Assembly (NCBI GenBank): GCA_023229405.1 | Contig: JALNZH010000079.1 | Coordinates: forward strand, 1-12,610 | DNA from: Bacteroidota bacterium | Lineage (GTDB): Bacteria > Bacteroidota > Ignavibacteria > UBA10030 > UBA8401 | Reading direction: 5' to 3' | DNA: 12,610 nucleotides | Part shown: piece after piece, positions 1 through 6,189 of the stretch | Layout of the letters: the number at the start of each line of letters is the position of its first letter | How positions within the stretch are numbered: position 1 is the stretch's first letter | The notes under the pieces: model-generated | What the model saw: only the letters and a program-made list of their open reading frames with translations | What the model was told of the DNA's origin: nothing | Database searches by the model: none | Made by a program: the position numbers and the translations under genes

Positions 1-28
1 ATAAACCGATCTATATCATCTGTCCTTT

Positions 29-55
29 AAGGTGCACAACGTGCACCTTTTTTTT
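29..55 (+). terminator. Rho-independent terminator of an upstream gene
   Basis: A perfect 9-bp inverted repeat (AAGGTGCAC at 29-37, GTGCACCTT at 41-49) closes a 3-base AAC loop. It runs straight into a T tract; bases 48-55 are all T. This is a textbook intrinsic terminator for transcription entering from the left on the + strand. The gene it serves lies outside the window. Read from the other strand it lacks a U tract, so it should act in one direction only. Confidence 0.9.
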
Positions 56-210
56 GCCCAATCCTATTCCTCTGTCCCACCGTTGGTATTCATATCATCA
101 AATTCTTATATTATAAGATGAAACATAGCTGTCCGAAATAAAACCCTCATTGACAAAAATTTATCAAACAAGTGGATTTATGGAAGATATGTTATGTTGA
201 GAAAAGTAAG

Positions 211-300
211 CCCTCCCCTACATTTCTTACAGTGTTGGATGAGATGTGGGAGGGAGCGAAATTTTTCTCCCCCTGTAAAGGGGGAGATACAAGAGGGGGT
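211..300. repeat. C-rich/G-rich double hairpin, repeat-like
   Basis: There are two consecutive stem-loops. The first pairs CCCTCCC (211-217) and ACAT (220-223) with ATGT (244-247) and GGGAGGG (248-254), an 11-bp stem with a 2-base bulge and a 20-base loop. The second pairs TCTCCCCC (266-273) with GGGGGAGA (280-287) around a TGTAAA loop. A further G run at 295-299 could compete for the C run. C-run/loop/G-run hairpins of this kind resemble interspersed intergenic repeats of Bacteroidetes-type genomes. Multicopy status is inference from resemblance, because only one copy is visible here. Confidence 0.5.
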
Positions 301-322
301 CTGAAATCATGAAGGGGCTTTT

Positions 323-499
323 GATGGCGTTTTTTGCCATCTACAGGCACGTGCGAACGGGATTCATCGCGCGCGTTAAATTTTTACAAATGGGTTTGCC
401 GCCTCCCATTTCATAATGGGCGGCATCCCGCTCCGCGGGACTTTTGCTTCTTTTCTTGTGCCGACCAAATCTTTATACCATGTCGGCATTCCTTCGGAA
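323..499. repeat. Cluster of inverted repeats (structured intergenic element)
   Basis: A series of stems follows one after another. GATGGC (323-328) pairs with GCCATC (336-341). GCACGTGC (347-354) and CGCGCGCG (368-375) are self-complementary. GCCG (398-401) plus CCCATT (405-410) pair with AATGGG (415-420) plus CGGC (421-424), leaving a 3-base bulge. TCCCGC (426-431) pairs with GCGGGA (435-440). TGCCGAC (459-465) pairs with GTCGGCA (482-488). TTCC (489-492) pairs with GGAA (496-499). The GC-rich arms contrast with the AT-rich flanks. This could be a composite REP-like element, a decayed mobile palindromic element or a structured RNA. The sequence alone does not decide. Confidence 0.5.
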
Positions 500-555
500 C
501 CCCGTCAAAAAAAAAGGAATAAGTTTTTCTCTTGTATGATTTATTTTGGACAAGT

Positions 556-2406
556 ATGAAGATGAGATTAATCATCGCACTGCATATAATATTACAGTTG
601 ATTGTGCCTCTGTTCTCTCAGCAGGACCAATCCATGAACATGTTCCGGCTTGCCCAAGCATTTGAACAGCAGGGAGACCATGAGCGCGCGCTTCAGATCT
701 ATTCCGATCTTTATGGGAAGGATTCTACCAACTATGTCTATTTCGATGCGTTTCGCCGGACAAACGTTCAGCTTAAAAAATATGATATTGCTATTCGACT
801 CAGTCTGCATCGACTTCATTCAACGCCATACGATTTTACACTGCAGGCGAACATAGGCAGTCTGTATTCCATGTCCGGTCAAGAACAATCGGCAGATTCT
901 GTATGGAACGCAGAGATAAGTGCTGCGGTAAAAAATCAGATGTGCTATCGGGCAGTAGCAAACGAACAGGTGAACCAGCGGCTGTTTGATAAAGCGATCG
1001 GAACGTATTTGCGGGGACGGAACGAAATTGGTGATCATTTTTTATTCGCGAATGAACTTGGATATCTCTATTCTTTTATGATGGATTATACCAATACAAC
1101 GCGAGAATATCTTCGCATGTTGCGGCAAAATGAACAACAATATGAATTTATCCAATCCCGGCTTGCATTGATCATTGTCCGGCAGGACGGACTAAAATCG
1201 GCAACTGCTGTTGTAGAAGAAGAATTGAACGTCAAATCTACCATTCCATTACTTCGTCTGTTGATCTGGCTCTATATGGAAGGGAACCGGTACACCGAAG
1301 CTTTTTCCGTTGCGCAAACAATCGAATCTCTCGTGAATTCGAATGGACAAGAGATTTTTGCTTTTGCCGATCGGATCTTTCGGGAGAATGAATTTGCGCT
1401 TGCCGCTACAGCATACCAACAATCTTTTAAAAACTCCGGGAATGCATCATTTACTCCCGCTGCTAAATATGGTTATGCTCGCTGTATTGAAGAATTGAGT
1501 CTGCGCGGACAAAGTGTGGACGTAACGAACCAATCCAACACTTCTTCGCAGGAATCGCGGACGACGTTCTCGGATGCGATAAATCTTTTTGCGGATCTTG
1601 CGAAAGAATTTCCTTTTACGAGCATTGGCGGCAACGCGTTATTTCGTATTGGATGGATCCGATATAAACAGCTATTTGATCTGGATGGTGCACTGCAGAT
1701 ATTCGATTCCGTTTTAACAGTTTCTCCGGCAGGAACAATGGTTCCGATTGTACTCTCTTCCATCGGCGAGATTCTCATAGCTCAGAACAAATTGTCTGAA
1801 AGCGCCGTGAAATATAGAACCATGAACACTTCTTCCTATTCCAATCAGGAACAGCGGACGATGGCCCAGTTTCGATTGGGTGAAATTCAATTCTTCCGAA
1901 ATGATTTTGACAGTGCGCTTGTGTTGCTAAAGCCGTTGACGGAAAATCTGAAAGCGGATGAATCTAACGACGCATTGTTGTTGCAGTACTTTATCACAGA
2001 AAATTGTTTGCAATTTACCGATGCATTAAAACAATTTTCCCGAGCCGAACTTCTCGCCCGGCAGTTTAAAGTGAGCGAAGCGTTGAAAGAATTTCAATCA
2101 ATGATCGATCTCTATCCCGCCGCACCGCTTGCCGATGAAACGTTGCTGAAGATCGCGGAGTACTCCATACAACTGAAACGGTATGCGGATGCACTTGCTG
2201 CGTATCAAAAACTGCTGGAGAATTATACAGAGAGTATTGAAAAGGACAAGACTCAGTTTAAAATTGGCGAGTTGTATCAGTATTATTTGGTGGATACACA
2301 AAAAGCGATTGCTGCATATGAAGCGGTGTTGGAGAAATATCCCTTTTCACTTTTTGTGGATGAAGCAAGAAAGAGAATTCGTCAACTTCGCGGAGACTCG
2401 ATTTGA
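556..2406 (+). CDS. Secreted tetratricopeptide-repeat protein
   Basis: This exported TPR protein has no specific function I can name. From ATG 556 it is 616 residues. It opens with a classical signal peptide (MKMRLIIALHIILQLIVPLFS, cleavage near SQQ) with no lipobox Cys, so it is probably periplasmic or surface-associated. TPR-like helix pairs follow from the start (AQAFEQQGDHERALQIYSDL) and recur to the C-terminus (ALKEFQSMIDLYPAAPLADE, AIAAYEAVLEKYPFSLFVDE). The later repeats resemble the BamD/CpoB type of periplasmic TPR. An in-frame TTG at 532 would add eight residues ahead of the signal peptide. I prefer ATG 556, which has GGA five bases upstream. A 7-codon reading frame (536-559) ends in an ATGA overlap with this start. 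The 3' end overlaps the next gene. A scaffold or envelope-assembly role is likely but inferred. Confidence 0.85.
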   Translation: MKMRLIIALHIILQLIVPLFSQQDQSMNMFRLAQAFEQQGDHERALQIYSDLYGKDSTNYVYFDAFRRTNVQLKKYDIAIRLSLHRLHSTPYDFTLQANIGSLYSMSGQEQSADSVWNAEISAAVKNQMCYRAVANEQVNQRLFDKAIGTYLRGRNEIGDHFLFANELGYLYSFMMDYTNTTREYLRMLRQNEQQYEFIQSRLALIIVRQDGLKSATAVVEEELNVKSTIPLLRLLIWLYMEGNRYTEAFSVAQTIESLVNSNGQEIFAFADRIFRENEFALAATAYQQSFKNSGNASFTPAAKYGYARCIEELSLRGQSVDVTNQSNTSSQESRTTFSDAINLFADLAKEFPFTSIGGNALFRIGWIRYKQLFDLDGALQIFDSVLTVSPAGTMVPIVLSSIGEILIAQNKLSESAVKYRTMNTSSYSNQEQRTMAQFRLGEIQFFRNDFDSALVLLKPLTENLKADESNDALLLQYFITENCLQFTDALKQFSRAELLARQFKVSEALKEFQSMIDLYPAAPLADETLLKIAEYSIQLKRYADALAAYQKLLENYTESIEKDKTQFKIGELYQYYLVDTQKAIAAYEAVLEKYPFSLFVDEARKRIRQLRGDSI

Positions 2407-2810
2407 TCGATCTGGATTCTGTACGGAATTATTGCCTGTCCAAGCAAGGGAAAATTACTGAAGAATTCCCGTTCGATGATGAAGTTCTTGTTTTCAAACT
2501 CTTCGGTAAAATATTCCTGTTGACCAATGTTAATAATGTTCCCTTCTCCATGAACTTGAAATGTGATCCCCAACGTACAATCGAACTCCGCGAACGGTAT
2601 GCCGCCGTACAGCCTGGATATCACATGAATAAAAAAATGTGGAATACAGTCGTTGCCGACGGTTCCCTGCCCTCCCATTTGTTGTTCGAACTCATCGATC
2701 ACTCCTATAACGAGGTGGCCAAAAAATTGCCGAAGAAGTTCCGGGAGAAGACGGTAGGACGAATAGAGAAGAAAAAACAAAAAGGGGGGAGGATGCTGCG
2801 GAAAAAATAG
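2403..2810 (+). CDS. MmcQ/YjbR family DNA-binding protein
   Basis: This is a 135-residue protein of the MmcQ/YjbR (DUF419) family, small cytoplasmic proteins with a CyaY-like fold. They are annotated as DNA-binding, but their physiological role is poorly defined. Family hallmarks are all present: EEFPFDDEVLVFK (residues 20-32), the MNLKCDP segment (50-56), a PGYHMNKKMWNTV stretch, and ELIDHSYNEVAKKLPKKFRE near residues 100-120. The C-terminus carries a Lys/Arg-rich tail of about 15-20 residues (EKKKQKGGRMLRKK) beyond the usual domain, which could aid nucleic-acid binding. The start is TTG at 2403, overlapping the TPR stop as TTGA, with GGAG at 2392-2395 as ribosome-binding site. Translational coupling with the TPR gene is therefore likely. 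It converges on the receptor gene with only 23 bases between stops. Confidence 0.9.
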   Translation: MIDLDSVRNYCLSKQGKITEEFPFDDEVLVFKLFGKIFLLTNVNNVPFSMNLKCDPQRTIELRERYAAVQPGYHMNKKMWNTVVADGSLPSHLLFELIDHSYNEVAKKLPKKFREKTVGRIEKKKQKGGRMLRKK

Positions 2811-2833
2811 GATGCGATTTTTTTACCGGGGCT

Positions 2834-4786
2834 TTAATCGAGAAATTCCCACGATAAACCGAACCGGATATTACTGTCGTACATTGGGTAGACTGGGGCG
2901 AGCAAATATTGAGTACCGGTAATGTTTTCCCAGATAATGTGTACATACGCATCGCCGATCTTACCGATGGCAAACACATCCATTGTTCCACTCGGTCCGA
3001 AGGAGAGTTCAGTTGAAGGAATCCACACGCCGAACTGATCATCAGGCCTCATCCCTGTCTGTTTGGAATAGAAATTTCCCCGCACGCCGATCTTCAATTC
3101 CAGAGCCCCTTTGGCTAATAATCCCTGAAAATAGACAGAACCATTCAGTGTTACTTCTGGGTACAGTGTAATCGAGTGTCCATAGCGCAATCGCGATGAT
3201 TGCTGTATATAGGTGCCGGTTCCTTCAGCATGAATATCATTCCAGCGGATATGTGCATGAGCGGATAGTGCATCAAACGTAAATGCGTCCGGATAGAAAT
3301 AGTTGATGTCAAAAAAAGAACTCGCAGGGGGAATCGTATCAAAAATGACTGGATCGTGTTCTGTCGTTCGCCGGTACGTAATGTTGCCGGAGAAAACGTT
3401 TCCACTCGAAATGCGTCCACCTAGTTCCAGCGTGGAAAACGTTTCCGTAATCCGTTCCGTGTAGATAAAGACCGATGCATTATGTGCTGCCGCGTTCGGT
3501 GAATCGTGAACCAAATTTTGCGAAATCCCGCCGAACAACTGCAGTGATGTGTGTATGGTCAGTGTTCCTTCAACTCCTCCATATGCTGAGAATTGGTTTT
3601 GATAATCCCTCATCGTTGCAAACGGTGTGATTGTAAAAAATGATCCAGTGAACAGTTCGCTCTTTGCGCCGAGTGTTATAATATCCTTCGACTGTACTCG
3701 TTTCACATCGGCATACCCAAGGAAACGAATTCCCAAAAAATGAGAAAATAGTTGGAACTTCGATCCGCGGCCGGCAGAGGCAAGATTTAATTTCGTATAG
3801 ATTTTGTTTCGGAAGACACTCCGGTTTTCTTCATCACGATATTCGCGAAGCCGGTCGAATGAATAGAGGGACAACGATACGGACATTGCTGAATCTTCGA
3901 ATGGGAAATAAGCTGCAGTTAGAGTATAGTGACTATTAAATTGTTTCTCGAACGATTCAAGATTCATAACATCGGCTTTTAATCCATCGTAAATGGAAGA
4001 ACTATTGGAATAATCCACGCCTCCGTGCAGTCCTGTCCAGGTCCGGTCATACGAATACACAAACGAGAGATTCAGCGTATTGGTCACATTATATCGCAAT
4101 TTCGTACGGAACATCCATGAATCAGTATTCGAATTGTTAAATCGTGCACTGTAGCTCTGACTCTCTTTATTTGAACCGAATCCGTAATGTGTCAGCGCAA
4201 AAGACAAATTGAGGCCGTTCATAATATTCTGTGCAAACATTGCATCCGTATGTGTGTAATCGGAGATTCCTTGACTGTACCTCAATCGCGTGACTGCGCG
4301 ATTATTGTTGAAATTTTTCGTGACAATATTGATCGCACCCCCGCCTGATTTCCCGTCGTAAAAAATACCGTCGGCACCCGTGAACAGTTCCACCTTATCG
4401 ATCGCGTCCACCGGTATCATCCAGAGGTTGTAGCTGCCTGTATAGTAGTCGTTATACGGAATTCCATCAACCATCAATGAAACATTCCTCCCATCGATTC
4501 CATTTAGTATTAACTGGTTCTGCTGTCCCGCACTCGCAAGATCACGCACGAAGACACCCGGTTTTCCGGCGAGGATATCGTATAGTGAACGGTATTCCCG
4601 AACCACGATCTCATTCTCCGGAATTATTGTGATTGTGTTTCCGAACGGCTCTACCGAACCGATCTCAGGGATCGGGACGATTCGGATGACGGAATCTTTC
4701 GCTGCTTGTGTTGTATCGGACACTTGCGCAGAGGATATAACGACGAAACTCAGGAAGAAAACGAAAGGTAGCAGGGTTCTGTTCAT
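2834..4786 (-). CDS. TonB-dependent outer-membrane receptor
   Basis: This 650-residue TonB-dependent receptor would bring a ligand across the outer membrane using energy from TonB-ExbBD. A signal peptide spans residues 1-20 (cleavage near SSA-QVS). A plug domain covers about 45-157, with SLYDILAGKPGVFVRDL, LNGIDGRNVSLMVDGIPYND, IDKVELFTGADGIFYDGKSG and GGAINIVTK. The remainder is a beta-barrel of alternating aromatic/polar strands ending NIRFGLSWEFLD. The size is nearer the BtuB/vitamin-metal type than the large SusC type. There is no N-terminal carboxypeptidase-like domain and no SusD partner, and I see no clear TonB box. The ligand cannot be read from the sequence. The gene starts 3 bases after the ispE stop with no Shine-Dalgarno sequence, so translation probably depends on coupling to ispE. 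Confidence 0.9.
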   Translation of the reverse strand: MNRTLLPFVFFLSFVVISSAQVSDTTQAAKDSVIRIVPIPEIGSVEPFGNTITIIPENEIVVREYRSLYDILAGKPGVFVRDLASAGQQNQLILNGIDGRNVSLMVDGIPYNDYYTGSYNLWMIPVDAIDKVELFTGADGIFYDGKSGGGAINIVTKNFNNNRAVTRLRYSQGISDYTHTDAMFAQNIMNGLNLSFALTHYGFGSNKESQSYSARFNNSNTDSWMFRTKLRYNVTNTLNLSFVYSYDRTWTGLHGGVDYSNSSSIYDGLKADVMNLESFEKQFNSHYTLTAAYFPFEDSAMSVSLSLYSFDRLREYRDEENRSVFRNKIYTKLNLASAGRGSKFQLFSHFLGIRFLGYADVKRVQSKDIITLGAKSELFTGSFFTITPFATMRDYQNQFSAYGGVEGTLTIHTSLQLFGGISQNLVHDSPNAAAHNASVFIYTERITETFSTLELGGRISSGNVFSGNITYRRTTEHDPVIFDTIPPASSFFDINYFYPDAFTFDALSAHAHIRWNDIHAEGTGTYIQQSSRLRYGHSITLYPEVTLNGSVYFQGLLAKGALELKIGVRGNFYSKQTGMRPDDQFGVWIPSTELSFGPSGTMDVFAIGKIGDAYVHIIWENITGTQYLLAPVYPMYDSNIRFGLSWEFLD

Positions 4787-4789
4787 GGA

Positions 4790-5635
4790 TTAATTCGGGA
4801 AAAAATTCGGTTCGGTCAAATGGACAAAATGCTCCTTGCTGAAAAACTCGACCGCTTTCAGTGCAGAAACCATATTATCGAATAATCCAAACACCGACGA
4901 ACCGCTGCCGGACATTAAGGAATGGGTTGCTCCAAGTTCGATTAATTGAAATTTAATTTTTTTAATTTTTACATGAGCCTCAAATACGACTGGTTCAAAG
5001 TCATTTCCGGAAGAAAGAATTGCTTTTATAGCATCCGTTTTTACACTGTCCAACATCCGGGGACGGAGTGGAAAATTTCCCCGGCGTTGTTCAGATAATG
5101 CCGCATACGCCCAAGGAGTGGAAAGATGAATATTCGGATTGATTAATACGATCCAATACGGAAGTATCAGTTTCATCGGTGTCAAAAGCTCACCGCGTCC
5201 TTCTGCGTAAGCTGTTGAATCATTGAGGAAATACGGCACATCCGAACCAATCTGTAATGCCACGGCATTCAATACTGAAGTTTCAATGGGAATGTGCCAA
5301 AGCTGTGGCAATAATTTTAAGACGGTAGCGGCGTCGCTGCTTCCACCGCCCAAACCGGCTCCTATTGGAATATTTTTCAAGATCGTAATGGCAACGCCGT
5401 TAACAATACCAAGTTTCTTTCGGAGTATTTCCACTGCTTTCCAGCAATGGTTAGAACTGTCACTTGGTACGGAAGGATTCGAACAGACAATGGATATATC
5501 ATCCGAATTCTCTATATTGATTTCATCGAAAAGGTTGATTCGGTGAAAGACGGTCTCAATATTATGGAAACCGTCTGTTCGTTTTCCGACTATATGAAGC
5601 CCTAGATTGATTTTTGCGTAAGCATGTGCGTTCAT
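4790..5635 (-). CDS. ispE: 4-diphosphocytidyl-2-C-methyl-D-erythritol kinase
   Basis: IspE is the GHMP-family kinase of the MEP isoprenoid pathway. It uses ATP to phosphorylate the 2-hydroxyl of CDP-methylerythritol in the cytoplasm. At 281 residues it has normal family length. The N-terminal AKINLGLHIVGKRTDGFHNI carries the conserved Lys8. The glycine-rich ATP loop PIGAGLGGGSSDAA lies at 90-103. The catalytic-base motif GSDVPYF gives Asp132, and the third GHMP motif MSGSGSSVFGLF is at 241-252. All key residues are intact. The start at 5635 gives the standard N-terminus. A weak GGA lies 7 bases upstream on this strand. The gene is transcribed divergently from the response regulator, and the receptor gene follows almost immediately, so the two are probably co-transcribed without a shared pathway. 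Confidence 0.97.
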   Translation of the reverse strand: MNAHAYAKINLGLHIVGKRTDGFHNIETVFHRINLFDEINIENSDDISIVCSNPSVPSDSSNHCWKAVEILRKKLGIVNGVAITILKNIPIGAGLGGGSSDAATVLKLLPQLWHIPIETSVLNAVALQIGSDVPYFLNDSTAYAEGRGELLTPMKLILPYWIVLINPNIHLSTPWAYAALSEQRRGNFPLRPRMLDSVKTDAIKAILSSGNDFEPVVFEAHVKIKKIKFQLIELGATHSLMSGSGSSVFGLFDNMVSALKAVEFFSKEHFVHLTEPNFFPN

Positions 5636-5737
5636 TGTTTTCCAAGATACAAGAAGATTGCAGAATGAGCAAGAAATTGAAGCTGGGAATAACTTTGTTG
5701 TTGATTTTTTATCGACGTTTGGCTATTATTTTATCGT

Positions 5738-5758
5738 TATTGTTTGTTAAAAACAATA
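5738..5758. promoter_or_regulatory. Perfect 8-bp dyad in a divergent intergenic region
   Basis: TATTGTTT (5738-5745) and AAACAATA (5751-5758) form a perfect inverted repeat around a 5-base GTTAA centre. It lies in the 145-base gap between divergent ispE and the receiver gene, ending 22 bases before the receiver ATG. It could be an operator for an autoregulator such as the adjacent activator, or a weak hairpin in the leader. AT-richness makes chance occurrence a real possibility. Confidence 0.3.
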
Positions 5759-5769
5759 TCCCACTATCC

Positions 5770-5774
5770 CTGAG
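5770..5774 (+). promoter_or_regulatory. Ribosome-binding site of the receiver gene
   Basis: TGAGG lies 6 bases before the ATG at 5781 and fixes that start. It rules out a longer protein read from upstream. Confidence 0.6.
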
Positions 5775-5780
5775 GCATTT

Positions 5781-6152
5781 ATGGCACAGCCGTTTAATAT
5801 ACTTGTTGTTGATGACGAAGATGCACTTCGTAATGTTCTTAGCAGTGAGCTACAAGGGGAAGGATATTCTGTAGTTTCCGCTGCTGATGGGGACGAAGCA
5901 ATCTCGATTCTTGAACAGAAATCATTCCATCTTGTGCTGTTAGATATTAAAATGCCGCGTGTTGACGGATTTGAAGTATTAAAGTTCATCAAGGAAAAAC
6001 GTCCCGATGCAAAGGTAATCATGTTGACAGGGTTTGCTGACTTGAAGAACGCTATCGAATCGAAGAAACTTGGGGCAGAAGATTTTGTCAGTAAACCATA
6101 CGATCTCGTCGATTTATTGACAACGATCGAACGTGTTTTATCCGCCGAATAA
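5781..6152 (+). CDS. Stand-alone response-regulator receiver (CheY-like)
   Basis: This 123-residue protein is a single receiver domain with no output domain. The acidic pair is Asp11-Asp12 and the phospho-acceptor is Asp55 in LLDIKMPRVDG. The switch Thr83 lies in IMLTGFAD, and Lys105 is in VSKPYD, so it should be phosphorylatable. Residues from about 50 to 110 closely match the receiver of the next gene: both share LLDxKMPRVxGxEVLKFI, VIML, ADxKxAIE, KLGA and DFVxKPY. This suggests tandem duplication. No histidine kinase lies in the window, so its phosphodonor is elsewhere. It could be a phosphate sink, a phosphorelay intermediate or a competitor for the same kinase as its neighbour. The next start is 37 bases on, so an operon is likely. 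Confidence 0.93.
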   Translation: MAQPFNILVVDDEDALRNVLSSELQGEGYSVVSAADGDEAISILEQKSFHLVLLDIKMPRVDGFEVLKFIKEKRPDAKVIMLTGFADLKNAIESKKLGAEDFVSKPYDLVDLLTTIERVLSAE

Positions 6153-6189
6153 CATTCCCATCCGTACTGTTTTGCAACGAAGGTCCTCA

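Larger units (their letters stand above)
56..555. other. Gene-free region, AT-rich then hairpin-rich
   Basis: No credible protein-coding gene lies in these roughly 500 bases. The longest open frame here (334-522, 62 codons) runs through inverted repeats, has no convincing ribosome-binding site and gives a low-complexity Cys/Phe/Pro-rich peptide. The first part (56-205) is AT-rich and holds little beyond a 13-base palindrome at 105-117 (CTTATA-T-TATAAG). The second part (211-500) is a run of inverted repeats annotated separately. A promoter for the TPR gene at 556 should lie here, but I cannot pick out a convincing one. Confidence 0.7.

Noticed and set aside
334..522. 62-codon open frame in the hairpin region
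   Set aside because: It runs through several inverted repeats, lacks a convincing ribosome-binding site and a recognisable domain, and its Cys/Phe/Pro-rich composition looks like translated repeat DNA.
2811..2833. Bidirectional terminator between the convergent YjbR-family and receptor genes
   Set aside because: There is a run of seven T at 2818-2824, but no adjacent GC-rich stem can be drawn, so I do not annotate a terminator.
5665..5874. Small open frame starting MSKKLKLGITLLLIFYRR, resembling a membrane peptide
   Set aside because: It has only a poor ribosome-binding site and runs about 90 bases into the receiver gene in another frame. The hydrophobicity follows from the AT-rich intergenic sequence.
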